Below, in pieces: positions 1-4,916 of a DNA stretch of 5,032 bases. A program made the position numbers and the translations under genes. Numbering within the stretch: position 1 is the stretch's first letter; each line of letters starts with the position of its first letter. Origin of the DNA: ATZT02 sp964639395 (GTDB lineage: Bacteria; Actinomycetota; Actinomycetes; S36-B12; UBA5976); the NCBI GenBank assembly GCA_964639395.1, contig CAZXCT010000083.1, forward strand, positions 1 through 5,032, written 5' to 3'. The notes below the pieces were generated by a model. It did not search any database, was not told where the DNA came from, and saw nothing but the letters and a program-made list of their open reading frames with translations.

Positions 1-272
1 TCCATTGCCAAAAATAAATCATGCTTTTCAAACCATTTTCTTGTGACCTGTTTAGCGGTGTGATTTATTTTGTAATTATTTTCTTCTAAAACTTCAATTG
101 ATCTAAAATAAGCATTTTCACCAATATGCCAATCGCCAGTGCCACCCGAAGAAACCTCAATCGCCAAGTCATTTTTTTCAAGGCGATCTCGTAGTACCAC
201 CTCACCGATGGGCGAGCGACAGATGTTGCCGAGGCAAATAACTGAAACAGTTCTAATCTTTGAAAAATCCAT
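1..272 (-). CDS. Low-molecular-weight protein tyrosine phosphatase, 5' part only (3' end beyond left edge)
   Basis: Reading the minus strand from an ATG at 272-270 gives 90 complete codons that run off the window. Residues 13-20 read CLGNICRS, the C-X5-R-S phosphatase P-loop of the LMW-PTP (arsenate reductase/Wzb-like) family. C13 would be the nucleophile and R19 the phosphate binder. The GTGDWHIG stretch near residues 43-50 and the conserved FEKHDLFLAM stretch near residues 81-90 also fit the family. The catalytic Asp of the C-terminal DP loop lies outside the window. The protein should be a cytoplasmic phosphatase that removes phosphate from phosphotyrosine. In bacteria these enzymes often act on tyrosine kinases of polysaccharide export, but no such partner is visible here. 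The ATG is the best start because the P-loop follows at the usual 10-15 residues. No clear Shine-Dalgarno site precedes it. The family is firm and the substrate is unknown. Confidence 0.9.
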   Translation of the reverse strand, partial: MDFSKIRTVSVICLGNICRSPIGEVVLRDRLEKNDLAIEVSSGGTGDWHIGENAYFRSIEVLEENNYKINHTAKQVTRKWFEKHDLFLAM

Positions 273-278
273 TAACTA

Positions 279-284
279 ACTTTA
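279..284 (-). promoter_or_regulatory. Possible -10 box for the phosphatase gene (near-leaderless)
   Basis: On the minus strand a TAAAGT hexamer (TANNNT type) ends six bases before the phosphatase ATG at 272. That would put the transcript start on or next to the start codon. No good -35 box lies at the usual distance, and no Shine-Dalgarno site is present. Leaderless mRNAs are common in Actinobacteria, so the arrangement is plausible, but in AT-rich DNA such a hexamer can occur by chance. Confidence 0.3.
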
Positions 285-341
285 ACCTGCGCAGTTTATA
301 CAAAAAAATATAATTGAAACCCTCTCGCATCATAGGCACCG

Positions 342-369
342 AGAGATTCAGGTTCTGAAATCTTTTTTT
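342..369 (+). terminator. Weak terminator-like hairpin followed by a T-run
   Basis: On the plus strand GATTCAG (345-351) pairs with CTGAAATC (355-362), with one bulged A and a GTT loop. The stem can extend at its base into the A/T bases around it, and seven T residues follow at 363-369. This is the shape of an intrinsic terminator, but the stem is GC-poor. No plus-strand gene lies upstream in the window, so its job is unclear: it could stop antisense transcription across the phosphatase gene. An alternative stem, CTCTCG (322-327) with CGAGAG (340-345), shares bases with it. Confidence 0.3.
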
Positions 370-444
370 AACCCACAGGCATGAACTTGCATTTAGGCAG
401 GTCAAAGCCAAAAAGCCAAGAAAATAAACTTTACTTTTCACACT

Positions 445-453
445 TTATCCACA
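445..453 (+). promoter_or_regulatory. DnaA box 1, perfect TTATCCACA
   Basis: This is an exact match to the high-affinity consensus TTATCCACA. It begins the CCACAGAT direct repeat (449-456, repeated at 473-480) and overlaps the left arm of the CTTTATC/GATAAAG inverted repeat. Confidence 0.8.
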
Positions 454-497
454 GATCATGTTCACAATAACCCCACAGATAAAGGGATATCCCCCCG

Positions 498-506
498 TTA
501 TACACA
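498..506 (+). promoter_or_regulatory. DnaA box 2, TTATACACA
   Basis: This matches the relaxed consensus TTATNCACA exactly. It starts 12 bp before box 3, so two DnaA monomers could sit side by side on the same face of the helix. Confidence 0.7.
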
Positions 507-509
507 GCA

Positions 510-518
510 TTGTCCACA
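510..518 (+). promoter_or_regulatory. DnaA box 3, TTGTCCACA
   Basis: This is the form preferred in high-GC actinobacterial origins (Mycobacterium, Streptomyces), and it supports an actinobacterial source. It is the box nearest to dnaB, 114 bp before the start codon. Confidence 0.75.
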
Positions 519-560
519 AGCATTCTTGGTAAATACCCAGATAGACCAATAGATTAAGGC

Positions 561-591
561 TGAGTGGAGACATTAAAAAATGTCATACTCA
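561..591. repeat. Imperfect inverted repeat just upstream of the dnaB promoter
   Basis: A perfect inner repeat, GACATT (569-574) and AATGTC (579-584), flanks a four-A centre. An outer repeat, TGAGT (561-565) and ACTCA (587-591), is nearly symmetric around it. The element ends where a -35 box for the proposed dnaB promoter would lie. It could be an operator. As RNA the stem would be weak and no T-run follows on the plus strand, so a terminator is less likely. Confidence 0.4.
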
Positions 592-611
592 TATGAAATC
601 CTTTAATTAAT

Positions 612-629
612 TACTCTAACTTTGGGGGG
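612..629 (+). promoter_or_regulatory. dnaB: Probable dnaB -10 box and G-rich ribosome-binding stretch
   Basis: TACTCT at 612-617 fits a -10 hexamer and would start the transcript near 623-625, leaving a very short leader. Six G residues at 624-629 end three bases before the GTG start. They can pair with the CCUCC of 16S rRNA using one G-U pair, so they may serve as a closely spaced Shine-Dalgarno site. There is no good -35 box at the expected distance. The -10 call is tentative; the G-run is plain to see. Confidence 0.35.
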
Positions 630-632
630 CAC

Positions 633-2018
633 GTGTCAGTCGCAGAGCTCCCGAGACATTCAGCAGATCCCACTCGTCTTCCACCACAGGACATCGCTGC
701 TGAGCAAGGCGTATTAGGCGCGATGCTCTTAAGTAAAGATGCAATCTCTGAAGTGATTGAAGAATTAAAAACTCACGACTTTTATAAAACTCAACACCAA
801 ACTATTTTTGAAACTGTTTTAGATTTGTACGGAAGCGGTGAGCCAGCTGATGCAGTTACAGTCGCAGCAGAGTTAACACGTTTAGGTGAGTTAAATCGAA
901 TTGGTGGCCCTTCTTATATTCACACTTTGGTGGCATCGGTGCCAACCGCAGCAAACGCTGCCCACTATGCACGTATCGTTCGCGAAAAAGCAATTTTAAG
1001 AAGACTAGTTGAAGCCGGCACTCGCATTGTAAATATGAGTTATGACGAGCAAGGTGAAGTAGATGATTTAGTTGATCGTGCTCAAGTTGAAGTTTATGAA
1101 GTTACAGATCGCCGCACTAGTGATGATTATCAAAGATTACAAGATTTATTAAATAATGCATTGAGTGAAATTGAAGCAATCGCAAATCATGAGGGTGCCT
1201 TAATTGGCGTTCCAACTGGATTTAGCGAAATGGATTCATTATTAAATGGTTTACAACCTGGGCAATTAATTATGGTGGCAGCCCGTCCCGGTATGGGTAA
1301 ATCAACAATCGGTTTAGATTTTGCTAGAGCAGCAAGCATTAAAGGCAAAATGACCAGTGCAATTTTTTCACTTGAAATGGCGCGCAACGAAATTGTAATG
1401 AGATTACTTTCAGCCGAGGCATCCATTGCTTTGCAATCAATGCGTAGCGGCAAGATGTCTGACACAGAGTGGCAACGCCTAGCCCGCAAGATGTCAGCAA
1501 TCTCTGACTCACCATTATTTATAGATGATTCACCAAACTTAACTATTTCTGAAATTCGCGCTAAATGCCGAAGACTTAAGCAAAAACATGATTTAAAGTT
1601 AGTAATAGTGGATTACTTACAACTCATGTCAAGCGGTAAAAAAGTAGAAAGTCGCCAACAAGAGGTCAGCGAATTCTCTCGCTCTTTAAAACTATTAGCA
1701 AAAGAATTAGAAGTGCCAGTAGTAGCGATCAGCCAGTTAAACCGCTCCCCTGAACAGCGTCAAGACAAAAGGCCGATGCTTTCTGATTTGCGTGAGTCAG
1801 GCTCGCTCGAGCAAGACTCAGATGTGGTGATGTTGATTCATCGCGAAGACGCCTATGACCGTGAATCCCCACGCGCCGGTGAAGCCGATTTAATCGTGGC
1901 TAAACACCGTAACGGGCCAACCGCAACCGTAACAGTCTCTTTTCAAGGCCATTATTCAAGATTTGTTGAAATGGCAAATACTTTTAACACCCCACCTGCC
2001 AATACCCAATCTCAATAA
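633..2018 (+). CDS. dnaB: Replicative DNA helicase DnaB
   Basis: DnaB is the hexameric ATP-driven helicase that opens the replication fork and recruits primase. The 461-aa product is close to the family's usual length (about 470 in E. coli). Residues 16-115 form the N-terminal DnaB domain that binds primase and loader. The RecA-like motor follows. Walker A is ARPGMGKST (217-225, K223), the catalytic Glu is in SLEM (E248), Walker B is LVIVDYLQL (D327), the H3 sensor is ISQLNR (Q368), and AKHRNGP (423-429) carries the likely arginine finger R426. All key residues are present. There is no intein in the P-loop or at H3, the sites where mycobacterial DnaB proteins can carry one. The GTG start fits because LPPQDIAAEQGVLG, the conserved N-terminal opening, follows after about 15 residues. 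DnaA boxes lie just upstream. The next gene starts 18 bp after the stop and is probably co-transcribed. The rpsF-ssb-rpsR-rplI genes common near actinobacterial dnaB are not directly adjacent. Confidence 0.97.
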   Translation: MSVAELPRHSADPTRLPPQDIAAEQGVLGAMLLSKDAISEVIEELKTHDFYKTQHQTIFETVLDLYGSGEPADAVTVAAELTRLGELNRIGGPSYIHTLVASVPTAANAAHYARIVREKAILRRLVEAGTRIVNMSYDEQGEVDDLVDRAQVEVYEVTDRRTSDDYQRLQDLLNNALSEIEAIANHEGALIGVPTGFSEMDSLLNGLQPGQLIMVAARPGMGKSTIGLDFARAASIKGKMTSAIFSLEMARNEIVMRLLSAEASIALQSMRSGKMSDTEWQRLARKMSAISDSPLFIDDSPNLTISEIRAKCRRLKQKHDLKLVIVDYLQLMSSGKKVESRQQEVSEFSRSLKLLAKELEVPVVAISQLNRSPEQRQDKRPMLSDLRESGSLEQDSDVVMLIHREDAYDRESPRAGEADLIVAKHRNGPTATVTVSFQGHYSRFVEMANTFNTPPANTQSQ

Positions 2019-2021
2019 AAG

Positions 2022-2027
2022 TAATCT
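2022..2027 (+). promoter_or_regulatory. Possible internal -10 box before the aminotransferase gene
   Basis: TAATCT ends nine bases before the aminotransferase ATG, in the 18-bp gap after dnaB. The same hexamer precedes the aminotransferase gene at the right end. There is no Shine-Dalgarno site and no good -35 box, so this may be chance and the gene may depend on dnaB read-through. Confidence 0.2.
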
Positions 2028-2036
2028 CAAAACATT

Positions 2037-3386
2037 ATGGTCGATCGCAATAAGTTAAAAGATGCTTTGGCAAACGAAAAGAAAGACTATTTAGCTAGAA
2101 ACCCAAAATCACTTTCTTTGTATAAATCTGCCGATAATTTATTTGGCAAAGTCCCTATGACATGGATGAATAAGTGGTCTGGCGGGTTTCCGCTTTATTT
2201 AGACTGGGCTAAAGGTAATCGAATTAAAACTGTTGACGGACATACCTATATTGATTTTGCGCTCGGTGATACTGGAGCGATGGGTGGTCATTCACCCGAT
2301 GCTGTTTCAAAAGCAATTCAAACGCGCTATCGCGATTTAGGTGGCGCAACCACCATGCTTCCAACTGAAGACGCGCAATGGGTTGCTAAAGAATTAACTA
2401 GTAGATTCTCGATGCCACTTTGGTCATTCACGCTTTCTGCAACTGACGCTAACCGCTGGGCATTAAGAATCGCTCGCTTAGTTACTAACAAACCAAAAGT
2501 TCTATCGTTTTCTTATTGCTATCACGGATCAGTAGATGAAACTTTTGTTGTGAGCGGTAAAAACGATCAAACCTTACTTCGCCCTGGTAACGTTGGTGCG
2601 CCAGGTGATATCACTAGCACTTCGCGGGTTGCTGAGTTTAATGATTTAGATTCAGTTGAAAGACAGTTAAAAAACAACGATGTAGCAGTAATAATCACTG
2701 AACCTGCCTTAACCAATATCGGAATCGTGCTTCCAGCGCCAGGATATTTAGAAGGCTTGAGAGAATTAGCAGATAAATACCAAGCACTTTTATTAATCGA
2801 TGAAACTCACACCTTTTCAGCCGGATACGGCGGAGCCACCAAAGCGTGGGATCTAAAACCAGATTTGTTTTCTATTGGTAAATCAATTGGTGGTGGAGTG
2901 CCTTCAGGTGCATACGGATTAACCCACGAGATTGCTGAGAAGGTTCGTCACTTTGATGAAGCGGATTTAGTTGATGTGGGCGGTGTTGGCGGCACACTCT
3001 CAGGTAACGCCTTATCAGTTGCTTGCATGCGCGCCACCTTAGAACACGTATTAACTGAAGCTGCTTTTGATCACATGATTAATTTGGCAAATGAATTTAC
3101 GATTGGTGTTCAAAATACTTTAGATGAAACAAAAACCGCATGGTCGATTAGCCAATTAGGGGCAAGAGCTGAATATCGCTTTACAAATCCCGCACCAATA
3201 AATGGCACTCAATCCGCAAATGCGGCAGACGACGAACTTGATGAGTATATGCATCTTTATATGGCAAATCGCGATGTACTAATGACACCGTTTCATAACA
3301 TGGCCTTGATGTGCCCGACAACGCAAAAGACAGATGTTGATTTACATACAGAATTATTTAAAGCTGCAGTTGCTGCGATTTCTTAG
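2037..3386 (+). CDS. HemL-like class III (PLP-dependent) aminotransferase, substrate unknown
   Basis: The 449-aa product is a fold-type I PLP enzyme related to glutamate-1-semialdehyde aminomutase (HemL). Visible landmarks are the cofactor-stacking CYHG (161-164), TEPAL (221-225), the PLP-pyridine Asp in LLLIDETHTF (D255), the Schiff-base lysine in SIGKSIGGG (K282) and the phosphate-binding GGTLSGN (317-323, T320). The catalytic set is therefore complete. The N-terminal part (VPMTWMNKWSGGFPLYL, 39-55) and DETHTFSAGYGG differ from authentic HemL, which usually has a DEV-type motif with an FR pair. No tetrapyrrole genes are nearby. It resembles a group of actinobacterial proteins usually labelled aspartate aminotransferase family or transaminase. 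I infer a transaminase on an amino acid or a beta- or gamma-amino compound rather than haem synthesis. It sits 18 bp after dnaB and lacks a Shine-Dalgarno site. Its 3' end overlaps the convergent membrane-protein gene by 29 bp. The family is certain; the reaction is not. Confidence 0.9.
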   Translation: MVDRNKLKDALANEKKDYLARNPKSLSLYKSADNLFGKVPMTWMNKWSGGFPLYLDWAKGNRIKTVDGHTYIDFALGDTGAMGGHSPDAVSKAIQTRYRDLGGATTMLPTEDAQWVAKELTSRFSMPLWSFTLSATDANRWALRIARLVTNKPKVLSFSYCYHGSVDETFVVSGKNDQTLLRPGNVGAPGDITSTSRVAEFNDLDSVERQLKNNDVAVIITEPALTNIGIVLPAPGYLEGLRELADKYQALLLIDETHTFSAGYGGATKAWDLKPDLFSIGKSIGGGVPSGAYGLTHEIAEKVRHFDEADLVDVGGVGGTLSGNALSVACMRATLEHVLTEAAFDHMINLANEFTIGVQNTLDETKTAWSISQLGARAEYRFTNPAPINGTQSANAADDELDEYMHLYMANRDVLMTPFHNMALMCPTTQKTDVDLHTELFKAAVAAIS

Positions 3387-4845
3387 AAATTTCATTTACA
3401 TAACTCACAGCAATAGAAATCATTAACGAGTAAGCCACAACCGCGATAAACCACGTAACCATAGGAGAGGGCAAAGGCTCCCACCACCATTCGGCTTTAC
3501 GGTTTAAGTTCCAAGAAACTACGTCAGTGCCGGTGATGTACCTACGCATGACCTGATGCAATGCGAAGGCATGTCCAATTGATAATCCGGTAGCAATAAA
3601 AATTAGTTGACTCTTAGAAAAGCCAATTATTTGATCTTTATAAGGAATGAAAAGACTTACGCCAATTAACACAAATAAGAATGGAAGTAAGTACCTTGGT
3701 TGGACATTCTCTCCAACAATATTTTTGCCTAACGCGAGTATCCGCAAAGGGATAAAAGCCATAAAGGATAGTAGAAATAGCAAAGCAAAAAATTTGTATT
3801 TGCTCATAAAATTTATACCTACGAACACTAAACCAGAAAATATAAAAATCGTAAAAAAGAATGTGATATCCGGAGTAGGCGTATCCATCCAGCCCATATT
3901 CCACTTACCTAACGCACCCGTGTATAAAACTGGGAACCGCATAATATTTGTGGACCACACTTCTTCTAATGATCGATTTGGATCTCCGCCAGGCAGTCCA
4001 GTCGAAATCCCTAATGTCGAAGGTGTTGTTAAAAACTCATACACACTTATGAAAATAACTCCAAACGGGATAAGAAAAATAGTCCAGTCTTTTGCATTTA
4101 GTTTACTCCAAAACTTAATGAGCAAAAAAATTGTTACAGTTATTATTATTAAGTACGGCGCAGATTCAGATCTGGAAGTAAGCGAAATTAATGCAGTAAA
4201 TAGCACCATTACGCCACTAAATAATCTTTTACGAACGTTATCTTCGAGCATGTAGCTAAGCAATAAAGCCCAATATGTTCCTAAACCAATAATTGTCCAA
4301 GAACTTGGATTTGTTGAAGGAATTGTGAATAACACTAAAGGAAGAGTTGCACCTAACCACGCCATGATAAGAGGTACTCTTAAATTCTTTTTAATCGCAT
4401 AAAAAGATAAGAAAAATACAATAACTGCTAAAAGTGAATTAAACACTCTCATTAAAATCGCGGAATAGAGAGTATTTTCTCCTATAAAACTATTTAATAT
4501 CCAATAAAAACCATTTGGAAATCGGCCAACCTCATTTGTAACTGAATTGATTAAGACAGAATCATCCCACTTGAATAATTCAGCTTGACATGCAGCACTA
4601 GTATCAGATTTGTATGCGAAACAATCAGATGCTTGAACTAGTGGGCTTAGAGTTTTACCCATTCCATCACCAGTAATCCCGGGGTCACACAAATCTTGTA
4701 CATAGCCACGAGCACACCAAATAGAGGGCAGATGATCGTTATCATCCGGACCCGAGCCCGGAGGGGAAGCGAAGCCCCAAATTATCAACGTGGTAGCAAA
4801 TGCAGCAGCTGTAAGGACTGAAAGTAAATTGTGCTTTAACCGCAT
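3358..4845 (-). CDS. DUF2142-type polytopic membrane protein, probable GT-C-like envelope protein
   Basis: From the ATG at 4845 the product is 495 aa. It has a signal-anchor-like segment at residues 6-26 and about eleven more hydrophobic stretches (near 130-151, 158-177, 184-198, 209-224, 230-247, 254-272, 327-345, 351-370, 384-400, 413-430 and 462-482). After the first segment comes SPPGSGPDDNDH (27-38). This matches the PP-x-GPDE-x-H signature I associate with DUF2142, a family of predicted membrane proteins with GT-C glycosyltransferase-like topology. The NP pair at 179-180 and VQPRYLLP at 381-388 also fit. If it is a GT-C enzyme, the acidic DD pair at 34-35 would lie outside the membrane and it would use a lipid-linked sugar; this is inference. 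All four cysteines (44, 53, 75, 86) fall in the first outer loop and may form disulfides. A GTG at 4854 would add three residues, but GGGAG lies 8 bases before the ATG and runs into the GTG, so the ATG is preferred. Confidence 0.8.
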   Translation of the reverse strand: MRLKHNLLSVLTAAAFATTLIIWGFASPPGSGPDDNDHLPSIWCARGYVQDLCDPGITGDGMGKTLSPLVQASDCFAYKSDTSAACQAELFKWDDSVLINSVTNEVGRFPNGFYWILNSFIGENTLYSAILMRVFNSLLAVIVFFLSFYAIKKNLRVPLIMAWLGATLPLVLFTIPSTNPSSWTIIGLGTYWALLLSYMLEDNVRKRLFSGVMVLFTALISLTSRSESAPYLIIITVTIFLLIKFWSKLNAKDWTIFLIPFGVIFISVYEFLTTPSTLGISTGLPGGDPNRSLEEVWSTNIMRFPVLYTGALGKWNMGWMDTPTPDITFFFTIFIFSGLVFVGINFMSKYKFFALLFLLSFMAFIPLRILALGKNIVGENVQPRYLLPFLFVLIGVSLFIPYKDQIIGFSKSQLIFIATGLSIGHAFALHQVMRRYITGTDVVSWNLNRKAEWWWEPLPSPMVTWFIAVVAYSLMISIAVSYVNEISKKSQQLQL

Positions 4846-4853
4846 TAAGGCCA

Positions 4854-4858
4854 CTCCC
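4854..4858 (-). promoter_or_regulatory. Ribosome-binding site deciding the start of the DUF2142 gene
   Basis: On the minus strand GGGAG is followed by eight bases and then the ATG at 4845-4843, a normal Shine-Dalgarno spacing. It overlaps the in-frame GTG at 4854, which therefore has no usable site of its own. This is the only classical-looking ribosome-binding site in the window. Confidence 0.6.
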
Positions 4859-4878
4859 GGTAAAAATAAATTACTTCA

Positions 4879-4909
4879 TTGAGACTATCTCATAGCCACC
4901 ACCTAATCT
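4879..4909 (+). promoter_or_regulatory. Probable leaderless promoter of the histidinol-phosphate aminotransferase-like gene
   Basis: TTGAGA (4879-4884) and TAATCT (4904-4909) form a -35/-10 pair with a 19-bp spacer. The -10 box ends seven bases before the ATG at 4917, so transcription would begin on or beside the start codon. No Shine-Dalgarno site is present, which agrees with a leaderless mRNA. A second TAATCT copy overlaps at 4909-4914 but is too close to the start codon to be used for it. The palindrome at 4880-4892 covers the -35 box. Confidence 0.45.
4880..4892. repeat. 13-bp palindrome in the divergent promoter region
   Basis: TGAGA (4880-4884) and TCTCA (4888-4892) are perfect inverted arms around CTA. 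The element lies between two divergent genes and covers the -35 box of the rightward one, a typical place for a repressor operator. Short palindromes also arise by chance, and I do not recognise it as the site of a known regulator. Confidence 0.4.
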
Positions 4910-4916
4910 AATCTTT

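Larger units (their letters stand above)
445..518 (+). promoter_or_regulatory. Cluster of DnaA boxes upstream of dnaB
   Basis: Within 74 bases there are three good DnaA boxes in the same orientation: TTATCCACA (445-453), TTATACACA (498-506) and TTGTCCACA (510-518). Two degenerate sites end in CACA or CCACA at 458-466 and 469-477, and another outlying one (TAACCCACA) lies at 369-377. Neighbouring sites are about 11-13 bp apart, close to one helical turn, apart from one 29-bp gap. DnaA is the bacterial replication initiator and also a transcription factor that binds this 9-mer. AT-rich DNA lies on both sides. The cluster may control dnaB, titrate DnaA, or belong to an origin. The boxes are seen directly; the role is inferred. 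Confidence 0.75.
273..632. other. Gene-free 360-bp region between the divergent phosphatase and dnaB genes
   Basis: I see no convincing gene here. A short open frame on the minus strand (441-253) reads into the phosphatase start out of frame and has no supporting features. The left part (273-440) is AT-rich with two competing hairpins at 322-365 and a T-run at 363-369. The middle (445-518) holds the DnaA boxes. It also has a direct repeat CCACAGAT (449-456 and 473-480), an inverted repeat CTTTATC/GATAAAG (443-449 and 478-484) and the palindrome GGGATATCCC (484-493). The right part (535-620) is AT-rich again. It carries an imperfect inverted repeat at 561-591 and the likely dnaB promoter. Confidence 0.7.

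Noticed and set aside
253..441. 62-codon open frame on the minus strand starting MKSKVYFLGF, with a hydrophobic N-terminus resembling a small secreted or lipoprotein-like peptide
   Set aside because: It ends out of frame inside the phosphatase start and crosses the hairpin region. It lacks a ribosome-binding site and has no recognisable motif. It is most simply a chance frame in AT-rich DNA.
630..635. CACGTG palindrome overlapping the dnaB GTG start
   Set aside because: It is a six-base palindrome with no second copy nearby. The match to eukaryotic E-box/G-box motifs has no meaning in this context.
1187..1489. 100-codon open frame on the minus strand inside dnaB
   Set aside because: It is antisense to the DnaB Walker A region, where coding is certain, and it has no features of its own.
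3366..3376. GCAG-TTG-CTGC mini-hairpin near the convergent gene ends as a bidirectional terminator
   Set aside because: The stem is only four base pairs, no T-run follows on either strand, and the bases are explained by codons of both genes (Ala-rich and Gln-Leu-rich tails).
2037..3386. Calling the class III aminotransferase hemL
   Set aside because: The family is shared, but the substrate-side motifs differ and no tetrapyrrole genes are adjacent, so the specific symbol is not supported.
3386..3393. GAAATTTC palindrome just after the aminotransferase stop
   Set aside because: It is an eight-base AT-rich palindrome with no loop, expected by chance, and it lies within the DUF2142 coding sequence.
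3638..3904. 88-codon minus-strand open frame in another register of the membrane-protein gene
   Set aside because: It is nested in the DUF2142 coding region and rich in Tyr/Phe as an out-of-frame reading of hydrophobic codons. No start signal or motif supports it.
3647..4255. 202-codon open frame on the plus strand, antisense to the membrane-protein gene
   Set aside because: It lies wholly opposite the well-supported DUF2142 gene. Its translation shows no domain, no membrane pattern of its own and low-complexity Lys/Ile/Asn content typical of an antisense shadow.
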